A stretch of DNA of 64,000 bases from Ophiocordyceps camponoti-saundersi (nom. inval.) (GCA_003339415.1 PDHQ01000002.1:518090-582089); one strand, 5' to 3'. Positions 34,232-46,223 are shown, counted from the first letter of the stretch. Notes: generated by a model from the letters alone, not told the origin. Translations and numbers: made by a program.

Positions 34232-37200
34232 GGCGGACGCTGACGTCGGCGGCTGGTCGGATGTTTGTCGCGACGTCCGGCCCAAGCCGGTCGGAGAGAA
34301 GGAGGAGAGATCAACGTGTCGCGCGGTGGGAGACGACGGGGCCACGATATGCTGGAACGCGACGGGCGTGTCAACGGCAATGAGGCCGGTGAGCCTTGTT
34401 GCTGATCAACATTGGCAGCAGACGATGGCAGCACGTGTTGGAGCCGCACATGCGTGCTTCTTAGTCAGCCCGCTTACAAGCCTTGCTAAGCAGTTCCACT
34501 TCCGAACTACCGGCCTACCTACCTATCTACCCTACAGTCAGAGCATGATGGAACACGAGCGGGTGTTATGCGACTATTGTCTCGTCGGCCGGCCCGGACT
34601 GCGGCCTGGCTGGTGATGCAGATACCAGGCGCTAATGCGTGTTTACCAAAATGTCGGACATGGACGATGCCTCGATACCACACGTCATGGGCCTGACCTG
34701 CAGCCGGGGCACGTGTTTGTCGACGAGTCGCAATACTGAGGCCACGATATAAAGCTTCGCAGAGACCGCGCCGTCCGCGGATTGGCAGATCTTGACGGGC
34801 ATATTCCGTACATACTTACATACTAAGAATACGTATGTACTACATATATACAATCACTGCTTGGTGCAACACCCGCTGTCATGCGCCGCTCTCTTCACAC
34901 TCGGCCGCTGCACTTCAGGAGACCGTTTGGCCCGTCACATTGACACGCATTGTATCGGCCGCCCGGTTTCACATTGAGCCCAAAGCGTATTGGTGCACGC
35001 GGTTCGATGATGGGCCCAAAGCGTACATGGAAGCGGGGGAATGCTCGATCGAAAAGCCTCCCCCCCCTCCCCTTTCTCATGCAAACAAAGAAGAAACGAA
35101 GGGTTAGATAACTGATGCAGGGCTGCGCCTGTAGCAGCGAAGGAACATCACTGCAGGAGCTGAGTTAATGAGGCCGGCCGGCACCCGCAGCTCCCGCTGG
35201 GATGCTACCCTATAGATATGAATCCGCATCGAGAAGACGATATCCTGCCTCGTGACGTCGATTGCGAAGAGGGAGAAGAAGGGTGGAGAGGCAACTATCA
35301 GGCAGTTAGTTAGTTTGATGTCTGAGCGTCGTGTCTCGTTATGGATCGACGCTGTATCCGTAAACCGAGTTGCTATGCCCTTGCAGGCAGGCTGGCTTGC
35401 AGCTTCGAGCCCTGCAACTGACATTGGACAAAATCCGCCGACTTTCTCTCTCGGGCCTCCATTTTGCTTCTTATTCCTTTACTTCACTATGTATTATTGC
35501 ACTGGATTTATTTGTTTTTTTTAAGTTCACCGTGCTCCTCACCCCCCAAAAGTTCCCCGACTCTCTTTTCCTCTCGATGAAATCGCTCCCTGCATGCGGC
35601 TGCGACCCTGACGAGAACAAAGCGTCCCCCACCTCACCTCACTTCAGCTTCCGTCGGGGTCTTGCTATTTGGTGGCAGTGGTAGTAATGGTAGTGGTTAA
35701 GGTGGTTGTGGTGGTGGTCGTAATGGACAATAACCGGCACGACTTGGGCGCCGTTCTGCGCTCGCATGGCCTCTCTTTCTCGAGTTCCGTCAACGTCACC
35801 GAGCCGCCGGCCTGCAGATTCAACCGTCGACCCGGCTTCCCTGCATGTACCGCGCGGGCGAGGACGACGACTGACGATACGACGGCCATTACCGCTTTGC
35901 ACCTCGACAAGGGCACTGGCGGAAAGGAGAGCCTTTAGTAGTAGGGGAGGCGGGAGGGAGCCTGGCCCCCCCCCCGGAGCTGCCCCCCCGGAGCTGACCC
36001 CCCCCCCTCCCCCCACCCCCCACCCCCCAAGGCGCCGCCCCCTCACCCCCCCTTTCACACCGTTGCCGGTTGGAAAGAGGAAAAAGGGGAGAAAAAAAAT
36101 GGGAGTATTCATATTTGCCACGGCACCTATTCCTATTAGACACGACAGTCTAAAATCAGCGATACGTACCTGCTGACAAAGGAATTTTTTTTACCCCACG
36201 TAGCCACGGTACAAAGTCTTAGGGAATCTAAATATCACTCGTAATCCGTAAGTATCTATCTTTTCTGCCTACCTCTGCCCGCCTTTATATATTTATATTT
36301 AGATAAGCTTACCTATACCTTTTTCACCTACCTTTGCTTACCTCTACCTTTTTTCGTAGCTAAAAAACCTAAACCGCGCATATAGGTATATAAAAAGATA
36401 GGTACCTGCGGACTACGAGTGACATTTAATCCCTCTAGACTTTGTACCGCTATCACGTGGTGTAGTGGGGCGTGCTAGAAACTGACTTAGTAATTCGGTA
36501 CGTACCGCTAAATCTAGGAGTGTCGTGTCTAATAGGAATAGGTGCCGTGGCAAATATGAATACTCAAAAATGGATGATGCGTCTGCTTCTGCGACCGAGC
36601 TTGGGCATCGTGGTGGATGACCATCCTTTTTCCTTGAACCAGCATGAAACAAGGCCACTGAAGTGTGCCCGACCCGCTGTAGTCGATACTACGTTTCGGG
36701 TGCCTCCGCTCGGTCGATTCAAGGTATCACGTACATACAGCAACAGAGCACCCCCTTCTCTTCTGCGCGGCAGCCAAGGGACTTGCAGGGGCCCTGGGCT
36801 GTCGTCTCGTTGCTTGCCATGGGGGATTTCGTAGCGAGTAGTAGTAGTACCCAGCATGTACTTTTTCCTTTGGCGGTACGCGCACGCGCAGGTGCTGCAC
36901 CGCGACGCCGTCCGCGCGCTCAGCGATGTCCCGGCCTCCCCTATCAGGCGGCCGCCAGCCGCTGGAGCCAGGAGGCGCGCCGCAGCCACCTGCGACTCCC
37001 CCCCAAAGTACCCGCTCCCCTGCGAATGGCGGGCAGAGATACTTCCACAAGTCTTGTACCCGGCACCTCCAGTGCCTTGTTGCGCCGCTGACAGGCCTGC
37101 ACCCGCTCCCCCCCCCATCTCTCTGCTGCACCAGAATGCTCACGTCTTGTTTGCTTCTTTCTCCACGGCTCTCCCCAGTTTCCGGCTCTCTCCTCCTTCT

Positions 37201-37863
37201 CCCCCCCCCTCTCTCACTCCTCCTTTGAGCCCTCTGCGCTTCAGGCCCGGCGCTGCGACAGAGACAGGCCTGGCCGCCTCCCCCGCCCTTCCGCCCGTGT
37301 CCGCGCCCCCTTCTGCTCCGCCTCCCTCGTGCCCCTCATCCCTGATCCGTTGCTCGCTCACGCAGCCCGTCTTTTTTGCGTGACCATCCAAGCGCTCTTC
37401 CCACGTGTCCGCCGGAGCAGCCTCGCCTGCCGGACAGACGGACGAGCAGATTCAACAGCCAGCCTCGCCGTTTGACGCGAACCGCGACCGGGTCGGCCAG
37501 GTGGCGGAAAGCCACATCGAATTCCACCATCATCATCATTCTTCCCATCCTCCTCGCGCCGCGCGAGCCATCGATGAGGAGCCTGTCGCCTTCTCCCGAG
37601 ATACGACGGTGATACGCTACTGCTCTCAGCCAATAACGGGCCGCAGAAGCGCCTTTCGGAACATTCGTCCTCCTCCCGCAACAAGAGACTCGTCGTCGTA
37701 AAGAGACGATTCATCTACTGTTTGTCTCGCCAGCCGACATCTCCCACCCGCTCGATCCGACCGACGACTTTCGCCGTCAACTTCTCATCTGGGGGGCCTT
37801 GCGATAGAACCAGCCCCCCTCACACCCCCTCGAACCCCCCCCTGACGGATGGAGTGATAGGAC
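34232..37863. other. Divergent intergenic region with one MITE
   Basis: 3.6 kb between the F-box gene (minus) and cdc24 (plus). It holds the complete MITE at 36103-36565, poly-C blocks near 35966-36060, a GTGGTA/GTGGTC repeat patch near 35670-35725 and C/T-rich sequence leading into cdc24. No supported gene. Confidence 0.55.
36103..36565. mobile_element. MITE (non-autonomous DNA transposon), 463 bp, 45-bp perfect TIRs
   Basis: The ends are perfect inverted repeats of 45 bp (36103-36147 and 36521-36565), beginning GAGTATTCATATTTGCCACG. Imperfect pairing continues inward past the TACGTACC words. The element is bounded by an 8-bp direct duplication AAAAATGG (36095-36102 and 36566-36573), the signature of transposition. 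The interior is AT-rich with TACCT/AGGTA words and has no transposase frame, so movement would need an enzyme from elsewhere. An 8-bp duplication is compatible with hAT-like or some Mutator-like superfamilies. Terminal sequences of the same family occur at 43754 and 46315. Confidence 0.9.
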
Positions 37864-40800
37864 ATGGCCCATGCCCCGTTACTCAGAAACAATACCCTCC
37901 CGGCCTTCGAGTCCAGCCTCAGTAGCACCGGTGGCCTGCAACAGAACAGCATGAGCAATGCGCCGCGCGCGAGCCAGCTGTCGGGCACAACGGCATACGC
38001 TGGCTCATCTTCTTCATCGCTCAACTCTTTGACGAGCGGCGGCACCGTCGTCCCCGGCCAGAATGGCGGTCCCGTCGTGGCCACGACCAACATCATCAAC
38101 CAAAAGGCAGACGCGTCACGTTCTCTCTACCAAATATGCGTCTCGCTCAAGCAGCGCCTCGCCCAGGTGCCCGACTTTCAACCTTTCCTCGAGCAACTCG
38201 ATCCGAACGATCCCGTCGACCCGCTTTGGAATCTGCTCCGCACCGGTTATCCTCTCCTGGCAATATACAACGCGCTGCAACCGTCCGAGCCGCTCAAGGT
38301 TGACGATGCCACAGCCTCCGAGGCCAAAAAGTCCAAGATTGCCATTTTCAAGTTTGTCCAGGCCTGCATGAAGGAGCTCCGTGTTCCTCCGTCCGAGAGC
38401 TTTGTCATCACCGACTTGATGGGCAACGACACCAGCGGCTTTGTCAAGGTAGGCTCAGCAAATCCGTTGGAGGCTTCGTCCGCTCACTGACTCGGTTCTT
38501 AATAGGTGACCCAAGTCGTAAACTATGTCCTCGATCTCGCCGAGAGCCGTGGGCTCCTCCTGCAGAGCGTACCGTCCCCCGAAGATGAGGCTGCTATCGT
38601 TGCCGCCGGTTCCCAGATGAGCTACAGAGACCACATCGTCAAGGAACTTGTCGATACCGAGCGAAAATACGTGCAGGACTTGGAGAATCTCCACGATCTG
38701 AAGAAGGCTCTGGAGCAAAAGGGTGCGGTGCCCGGTGACATCGTTCATCAGATCTTCCTCAATATCAATGCCATCCTCGACTTCCAGCGGCGATTTCTCA
38801 TTCGAGTAGAGACGACCAACTCGATGCCCAAGAATGTCCAGCGCTGGGGCGCGCCCTTCTGTTTCTACGAAGATGCCTTCGACATCTATCAACCATTCAT
38901 CGCCAATCAGAGGAAGGCAGCGCAGATCGCGAACCAGGTCTTTGACAAGATTCAGTTGTCAGACCATCCCGTCGCTGCCGACTTCAACACTCTGGACGGG
39001 TTTCTCTTGAAGCCCATGCAACGGTTGGTCAAATATCCGCTTCTCCTCAAGGTGAGAGTCCAAGTGCCCTCGTTCGCGGTCTGAAAGTAACATGGCGGTC
39101 AGGATCTGCACAAAAAGACCGAAGACCCGGACATAAAAGAGGACCTCATGATGGGCTGTGAAGCCGCCGAACGAGTACTGCACAAAGCGAACGAAGCGGT
39201 GAACCGTGACCTTCTTGACGAAGCGCTGGAGGGCCTCATTAGCAGGGTGGATGACTGGAAGACCCATAGAGTGGAGTCTTTCGGAAAGCTGCTCCTTCAT
39301 GGCGTATACCCAGTCATCACGGGCAAAAGCGACCAAGAGAAAGACGTACGTTAAAAGTTCTTTGCCAGCGTCAGACAGGCCAGAAGCTGACTTTGGGGGA
39401 CTTGCAGTACGAAGTCTATCTGTTCGAGTGTATCCTGCTATGTTGCAAGGAGGCCTCGGCTACGAGAAACAAGGACAAGAAGGACAAGACACGTTCCTCG
39501 GGCCCCAAAGTCCGTAACAGGAACAGCAAACTGCAGTTAAAGGGAAGGATATTCATGTCCAACGTTACTGACATCTTGACCATTTCGAAGCCCGGTGAGT
39601 ACGGCCCAGGAATTCCTGTCTCGAAGGTATCTGGTTTGTCTGACGGCGGCCATATAGGACACCACACCGTTCAGATCTGGTGGAAGGGCGACCCCGGCAT
39701 AGAGAACTTCACCATCAAATTTGTCAACGAGGAGAACATGAAGAAGTGGGCGAACGGTCTCGAAACGCAGCGCAAGGATATGCTGCCTCGTCTCTCTTCG
39801 AGCGGCCCCGACGGCCTCGCACCGGACTTTTCCTGGACGCGAGACCATGCCGGTGGGCTGGAGAACCCATATCTTAATCAAGAGGAGGAGGAAGACGAGG
39901 AGGGGAACGGCCCGCAGACGGCGCCCGCGCAATTTCCCATGTCGCTGCAAACCATGCCGCGTCGGCCGTCCAAGACGAACCTTAGACAACGGTCAGCCAC
40001 GGGCGACAGTTCTCAGTCTCTGGCCGGTTTGGCGAGGGCCCCGCCGTCTCGCTTCCAGCTGCCCGTTCCCTACGGCTCGCTGAGCCTCCAGACGCAAGGT
40101 AACGGCGCCCTGTCGCCCAGCGGCCGGGCAGGCGACAGCTACTTCTCTCCCGTGGCCGAATCCCCGGCATCATCACGGACGAGCGCCGCCAGCGGCATGT
40201 TCCCCGGGCCGCCGTACTTGTCCAAGGCGGGCGTCCCGCCACCGGGCTGGGACGACAGCAACCGGTATACTGCGCCGGCGATGCCGCGCGCCCCGTCTCG
40301 AGACAGCTCATCACCGAACCCGCACACGATGCCTCACCGAAACCCCCGAGGACCTTCGCTGCCGGCCATGGCGACGCAGAGCCAGAGCGCCGCTCAGCAG
40401 CAGAGAAGTCGTTCTTACAGCACCCCCGACGCCAACGCGAGCTTGCCACGGCAGCGGCATCCCAGTCAGAGCAATGTGCCGGCTGTGCCGGGCATCCCGC
40501 AGCACTTGCACCCCGCACACGATGCGAGCATCCCCCGATCGCAAACAGGATCGCCCCGCGGCGACGTGCCGGCCCGAACGAGCACTCAGAGCTCCGGCAG
40601 CCAGCGCGAACGATCTCATAAACACTCTAACAGCCTCGGCGGCACCATGGCGCAGTTCCCTAGTCAACCGACGCCGCGTCAGAACGCGCCGACGTCCTCG
40701 GGGGCCTATTCGCTGCGCGTAGACTCCATCTCGGCCAATTCGCGGACCGTGTCCCCGGCCCTGGGCACTGGCTCAGCCACGCCCCTGTCTGCCAGCGAGA

Positions 40801-41114
40801 TGCCGCTGCCGACGCAGCTCAAGGTGCGCGTCAACTGCGACAGCGGGAACTACGTCACGCTCGTGGTCGCCTTCAACATCACCTATCAGTCACTCACCGA
40901 TCGCATCGACGCCAAACTCGCGCGCTTCATGAACAGCAGCATCGGTAGGGGCATGCTGAAGCTTCGTTACCGCGACGAGGACGGCGACCTCGTCTCGATA
41001 GAAAGCGACGACGACATCCAGATCGCCTTTATGGAGTGGCGCGAGGGGATGCGAAATATGTACTCGGGCGGCGTGGGGGAGATAGAGCTCTTCTGCGTGG
41101 GCGAGGCGACGTGA
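37864..41114 (+). CDS. cdc24: Cdc24, Rho guanine nucleotide exchange factor for Cdc42, 1005 aa
   Basis: Five exons: 37864-38448, 38506-39051, 39103-39345, 39408-39594 and 39658-41114. Introns are 51 to 63 bp and keep frame. Domain order is diagnostic. A Cdc24-type calponin-homology region spans about 85-190 (YQICVSLKQRLAQVPDFQPF). The DH/RhoGEF domain spans about 235-430 (IVKELVDTERKYVQDLENL; GFLLKPMQRLVKYPLLLK) and the PH domain about 455-570 (YEVYLFECILLCC; FTIKFVNEENMKKWANGLE). A long Ser/Pro-rich linker follows. The C-terminal PB1 domain (last 95 residues) carries the acidic OPCA motif DEDGDLVSIESDDDIQIAF, which pairs with the Bem1/BemA scaffold. The protein activates Cdc42 at growth tips and drives polarity and hyphal growth. 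Length matches Sordariomycete orthologues. Confidence 0.96.
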
Positions 41115-42272
41115 CGCCCGCCGCCTTGTCCAAGGCTCTCGCCCCGATTTCTTTGACACCATCCTCCGCCTCCCCTTTTCTTTTTCCCTCCTGACGAACG
41201 AGGATCAAGTACAAAAACACTTAGGATACCACGCAGCATTCGCATATCTGGCGCAACGGGGACCATCACATTTATCCGTCCTCGGATACGACTGAAGGAA
41301 CGATGACGCACGAGAATAGAGGCGCGGAGCAGCTCCGTTTTGTTTTCGCAGACCTGCCATATAGACACACGACAACCTCGTGGCCCGAGCTAGTACCACC
41401 CATCTTGTCAGAAGACTAGTATGCTACCACGAGCTTCACCCCCTGCCGCTCCTTTTCACTCACGTCTCGCGCGCCTCCCCGACTTCATCCAGCCGCTCGC
41501 TTGAATCTGACATATTATCTTGGTATCACTGTCTCTGTTTCACCCTACTCCCCATTTTTGCTTTGCCCCGTGGCTTCGTTTATGACGTTGGCATGGACCT
41601 GTGAACCTGCACAGCTCGACAGCGAACCCTGTCATGCCAAGAGAATGACGAAGGACGAGACGGACTCTCGACCCTTGTCTGGTCGGGCCAGATGGAAGAG
41701 ACACTCACGGCGCTACTGTTTGGCGGGTAGAAATTGGTAAAAAAAAAAGAGGGAAAGGAATGGGCGGGTGGACACTTGATATTTGCTCAAGCCGCGACGA
41801 CAAGCCTTTATCTTGTTTTCCCCTCCTTTCTTTTTCTCCCTTTCCTCGTGGGTGATGATTTATTCCCATCCTTCACTTTTTTTCCACAACATCTATCTGG
41901 CTTTGGGCGGAATTGTGTCACTATGTTGAGCTGTATAGATAGAGCTGGACGATGCAAACGCGGCAATGGCTGAGACGGAAGGAATGGCACACTCTTGTGC
42001 TGTGTCCCTTGGGCGGACGGGCAATGCGAAACTTGAAGCATGAGTGACTGCGCCGAAATGCTAGCTGATGTTCGTAGCTCGGTGACCTTTATGATTTGGA
42101 TAACCTCGACGTCTCGTTCGCCCCTGGATTGAGGGCATGGGGAGAGAGCCTGCTCGTTGATCGGGGAGTAGCCGTGAAATAAAGGGCGAGGCAGATTTCA
42201 TCGTATATCCTTGAAGCCGAGCCGTGTGGAAGAAAGGCAGGGGAGGCACGAAGGCCCTTGAGGGCGAGGGCA
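41115..42272. other. Spacer between convergent cdc24 and mrp10
   Basis: 3' flank of cdc24 and of mrp10. No splice-supported gene; the open frames here have no recognisable domain. Contains a short poly-A at about 41739. Confidence 0.6.
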
Positions 42273-42694
42273 TCACTTGCGTCTGCCAGGGCTGATGAGG
42301 AATTTCTTCATGCGGCTGAGGTGATAGTTGATGGAATTCGTCGCGGCGGGCGGAGGCGGCGGGCGATCCATACACGTACGAAGCTGGGTCTCGATGGTAG
42401 CGCAGGCATCCGAGGTGAAACCGACAGAAGCCCAGCAAGCTATGACCGGAAAAGATTCTCGTCAGCCTTTTTTTCTTCTTCTTTTCCCTACCCCCTTGAA
42501 AGTCAATGGTAGAGGGTGAAAGGAATTCGAAGTAAGGAAGCTTAGGGCAAGAGTTTTTTTTTTTTTTGCGCCCACTTACCTAGCACGGAGGACATGATGG
42601 CTATACATGGGTTTTCAACTTCTTTCTTTGGAGAGTGCACGCGGAGGACTTTGAGGGGGGGGAGACGCATTCTCTTTCCGCTGTTGCCGGCCAT
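42273..42694 (-). CDS. mrp10: Mitochondrial small ribosomal subunit protein mS37 (Mrp10), 93 aa
   Basis: A small two-exon gene on the minus strand: 42694-42580 and 42439-42273, joined over a 140-bp intron (GTAAGT donor, CATAG acceptor). The N-terminus is basic, RMRLPPLKVLRVHSPKKEVE. The CHCH-type core carries paired cysteines (NPCIAIMSSVLACWASVGF, then SDACATIETQLRTCMD), and the family C-terminal motif is NSINYHLSRMKKF. Mrp10 is a nuclear-encoded protein of the mitoribosome small subunit. Its twin Cys motifs are oxidised by the Mia40 import pathway in the intermembrane space before it reaches the matrix. Length and motif order match fungal mS37. Neither exon alone looks like a gene, so it is easily overlooked. 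Confidence 0.93.
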
Positions 42695-44132
42695 TTTTGC
42701 GTTGGGGGGGGGGAATCGAGTCTATGGGTGGAAGCGATGGTGTTGAGAGGGTGTTTAGAAGTATGGCTTATATGTTATTGTATGATGTTATTGACAGGTA
42801 AGTAGTTAGGTATGGAGGAGGTCCCCATAGAGAAGGAGACAGAGAGAGAGGGAGAGAGGGAGAGAGGGAGAGAGGGAGAGAGCTTCTTGGGGTTGTATGT
42901 CGTAGTCGTGATGGTATAGTCGTGACTCGTGATGGTGGGCGAGTAGGTAAAATTGAGGTGTCACGTGCTTGAGTGAGGCTATCGTCATGTGATCTGCCTC
43001 GACCTCTTCCATACCTAGGTACTTTTTACATGCTTGTTCATATAGAGCAACGGCGTGACGATCAGTCGACACGAGACGGTTCATGCATGTAAACAAACTC
43101 TGAGAGGAGACCGGTAACTGTCTTCAAGTTCTGGCTCTCACTCTCATATACTCTGCTAGTGGACTTGTCTGGTCTTGGTGGCAACTCTGCATGGTGCGGG
43201 TTAGGGAAGCCCTTGTTTTTCTTCTCTGGAGAAAAGTCAGTTCACCAATTTTGCTAAATGAAGATTGGTGCCTGCACTGGCAAGCGTAGCTCTATAATCT
43301 ATTATTTGTTTGAAGTCTTGGGTGGCCTGTTGTTCATCATCTGATGTCGTGACCCGCCATCTCGCATCCGTCAGCTGTTCAGCGATGCCTGTTTGACTGT
43401 TATTCCACACGTCTATAGGCGTTTTCCTAGAGATTTTTAAGGAAAGGGGTTCATGAGATGAAAAGTCTATACAGGCTGACCATAATCAGTGTTTCCAGAG
43501 CCTTGCCAGATAGGAAGGCGGCCATTTGTCTAACTCGTACATACTTTTAGAATAGACATGGGAGGCATTAGATCTCCAACCAGCGAGGTTGGTTAGCAGT
43601 TCAGAGAGAATCTCGTTCAGATAGTATACAGAAACAAGAAGAATTAGGTTTCAAGCCATATGTATGTATTGCTGAAGTTCCGCTCCAGGCAGGTGGTAGG
43701 TAGGGCAAAGTGGTGCTATCCATCCTAACCTCTCACAATAGTTCACACATTAAGAGTATTTATATGTGCCACGGCACTTATTCCTACTTGACACGACATT
43801 GCCCAGAGCAGCGGTACGTATCTCATGACAGAGAATTTCACTCCCTAACAGAAGAGTACTGACCAGGGTATGTTTCTGTTGATCTCAATATTCGTCTGTT
43901 CTGAGGGTGTCTGGTGAAGCTATTTTCACCATCTGTTGTGGGCTGCCCTCGGAGGCAGCGCTGGGAGTGTTGCGCAACCTACCTTCGTCACGTAGTTAGT
44001 CAGCGCTGTCGGCCCAATTTCTTAGGGCCTGGCCTAGACACACAGACCTAGCAGAGTCATCATCACCACATCTGGAATATCATCACCTTTATCAGTGTTG
44101 CCTTCGTTCTATGATAACAAGGTCAAGGACCC
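42695..44132. other. AT-richer intergenic region with MITE fragment
   Basis: A GAGAGG microsatellite lies near 42838-42880 and the composition is more AT-rich than to the left. It includes the MITE-derived end at 43754-43845. A 96-codon minus-strand frame at 42806-43096 runs into the GAGAGG repeat and is not accepted as a gene. Confidence 0.55.
43754..43845 (+). mobile_element. Degenerate terminal fragment of the same MITE family
   Basis: About 90 bp align with the left end of the complete MITE at 36103, including GAGTATTTATATGTGCCACG, the ATTCCTA and GACACGACA blocks and the inner GCGGTACGTA word, with scattered substitutions. No matching right end was found nearby, so this is a truncated or solo terminus. 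Confidence 0.75.
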
Positions 44133-44495
44133 CACATATCCGGTTGCCGGGATCTTGACCAGCTGCCCTTTCGCCAGACGGCGCGCCTGAGTGCGCCTTT
44201 GAAACGGAACTTCCCTATGGCTAAGGATCGACTAACCCGCGCCCAACCGCTGTTCGCGCGGAACCTTTCTCCTTCCTTCAAGTTCCCATGGGAGTATTTG
44301 CTACTACCACTAGGTAAGATCTGCACCGGGGCCGGTTCGACCCGGGCTCGCGCCCTGGGCTTCGTCACTGACCCCCGCGCCCGCCTACTTCTTGGGGCCT
44401 CGTTCATGCTGTCAAGATATACTAACGCCTGTTGTGGTGTCTGATGAGCGTCCACTCCGGCACCTTAACCTCGCGTTCGGTGCTTCCCGCTTCTC
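44133..44495 (-). pseudogene. Fragment of large-subunit (25S/28S) rRNA gene
   Basis: Read on the minus strand, this stretch matches the central-3' part of eukaryotic LSU rRNA as I remember it. From 44495 downward it has the GAACGCGAGGTTAAGGTGCC region, then GACGCTCATCAGACACCAC, then GGTCAGTGACGAAGCCC, GTGCAGATCTT, GTGGTAGTAGCAAATA, GAAAGGTTCC, GGTTAGTCGATCCTTA and AGTTCCGTTTCAAAGGCGC, ending near GGATATG. Compared with functional rRNA it lacks roughly 100 bases between GACAGC and the TAGGCGGGCG block, and it has a short insertion after AGATCTT and many substitutions, so it is a pseudogene fragment. Its sense strand also encodes an open frame of about 110 codons, which I take to be a by-product. 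It ends about 130 bp upstream of the secreted-protein gene at 44627. Confidence 0.88.
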
Positions 44496-44626
44496 CCCAG
44501 AGCTTGAGTAAGGTCGAGAAGAGGGGTCGCTTTTGAGTATTTAATTCCTTTCATTCTTCCGAAACATACAGACAAACGACAGCATGGATCTCTTGTTGCT
44601 CTACCCTCTTTCCGACCGTTTCCAAG

Positions 44627-46223
44627 ATGCATTCAAGACTGTTGTTCTTGGCAATCATCACCCTTCTTACGTCTCTCTGCAGAGGAGGAGAGCTTATTCA
44701 GAGATGGGAATACGTACATCATCAGCCATATTGGCATCGATTCGAAAGGTCGGATTACAGACCGGTTCTCTTCCCGCAACACGATGTCATCCTACAGTAC
44801 AACTGCTATTGGATGCCGGCAACGTGCCGCAACGCGAGGAATTGGATGGAAGACTCGAGAAAATCGCAGTGGGGTGGTCGTGAGGCCAACGACACCTTCA
44901 CTTACGACTTTGCCGCCTTCCACGAAGTCAAGTTTCCTCGCTCAGGCTTCACCCAAAGTGTATGTCTGGTCAATGCCTGAGGGATTGGGAAAAGCTCCTT
45001 TCGTGTTGACATTTACCCAGCCATTTTCTCGGAGACGAAGAGACAGCTGCCCCTATGACTGGAGCGACTGGCCAAATGGCGGAAATCGATGCCCAGAGAA
45101 AGATCAACCTCCCGTCATGCCCGGCCCTTGGATCAATTTTGGGTTGGAGACTCAGGACCCTAGGTTATACATGGAGATACGATCGACGACCGACGCCAAT
45201 TATACCGCTCAGAGTCTCAACAGCACAGGCCGGTCCGGCAGGCAATACGCGTGCCAAGAATTCCCCTCGTCTGCTTGGCTCGAAGGCGGAGACGAAACTT
45301 GGAGACGTGGGCCACCGCCGAAGGCCATAGGGGTATACGCGAAAGCCAATACTTACTGCGTTCCGCAGGGGGTCGCTCCCAACTGCGCCCTCAGTTATCC
45401 TGGTATCTACTCGGAGCGGGACTGGCTAGAAACGACCGACCGTATGCTAGGGGGGAGACTCTTTCAGCAGGTGATGCCGCGCTACGTGAATGTCAGTTCG
45501 ATGATTGTCCATAATGACGACGACTGTGCTCGATTCAAGCTGGAACTGATCGACGACCCGACCATCGGACCCAGTCGCGTACTGTGGAAGCCCTCCGACG
45601 AGGGAAACGGGATACCCCACGCCGAAGGTCCATCCAAACATCCCAACTATTGGCACGAGAGGCTCGGCAAGCCAACGACGTCAATGCGTCACAGACAGGG
45701 CTACCTCTACGACGAAGTCATCCTGGAAGGCGAGACCTACAAGCCAGTCATCAACATGTCTTCGTCTCACCCGCGGCAGTCACACGCGCCGCCCATAAGA
45801 CCAGATCCTTGGCAACCGGAGGACAAGTACGACAGTTGCCTCCCGACCTTCCCCAACGCCCAACGGCCCAACTCTACCTTGGACCAGATGACGTGCTTCG
45901 ACGGTGGCTGGTTAGCCGTCAAGCGGGAAATGATCGAAACTCTTCATCTCTTTTGCCAGAACGCGGCAGGCAAGTACCTCAACTCACAGGAAGCATTGAC
46001 GATCGAGGAAGTGGTGCCGACTAGAATGTTGCCGATTCTCAGAAACAAAATCGTACTCTCCGTCAAGATGAAGCAGGGGTGCGAGTATCGAGTGAGGGAT
46101 CAAGAGTGTCGAACAATGCTGACGAAGTTGGTTAAGGGTTGTCCGGTCTGGGGGAAAGACTACAAGAGGGGAGGCACGATTGAGAATAATTGTCTGGAGT
46201 GGAAGATCGACCCAGACTACTGA
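44627..46223 (+). CDS. Secreted protein with NucA/NucB-like features, 511 aa
   Basis: Two exons, 44627-44959 and 45021-46223. The 61-bp intron has a GTATGT donor, a GTTGACAT branch region and a TACCCAG acceptor, all in phase 0. Without it the gene looks frameshifted. The signal peptide MHSRLLFLAIITLLTSLC is clear. The mature N-terminal part has the pattern Cys-x2-Met-Pro-x2-Cys-x-Asn (NCYWMPATCRNARNW), then FTYDF, SRRRRDSCPYDW and GGNRCP. Near residue 200 is CQEFPSSAWLEGGDE. This order resembles fungal secreted NucA/NucB-type DNases, in which a Cys-Asp-Glu-[Tyr/Phe]-Pro-Phe-Ala-Ser block is central; here Asp is Gln and Phe-Ala-Ser is changed. A 300-residue C-terminal region is unfamiliar and Cys-rich. 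Role inferred: extracellular, perhaps host- or competitor-directed. It is preceded by an rDNA relic and flanked by MITE fragments. Confidence 0.8.

Noticed and set aside
34232..34345. N-terminal extension of the F-box/WD40 protein to 34345
   Set aside because: The extra open sequence has no ATG; a stop precedes it, so the first ATG at 34231 is used.
42806..43096. 96-codon minus-strand frame upstream of mrp10
   Set aside because: Its end is a GAGAGG microsatellite and no family or splice evidence supports it.
44123..44455. Minus-strand open frame of 110 codons
   Set aside because: It is a translation of the LSU rRNA relic, not a protein gene.
44784..44980. Apparent frameshift in the NucA/NucB-like gene (two overlapping frames)
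   Set aside because: A 61-bp intron, 44960-45020, with GTATGT donor and TACCCAG acceptor joins the two frames exactly in phase, so the gene is intact.
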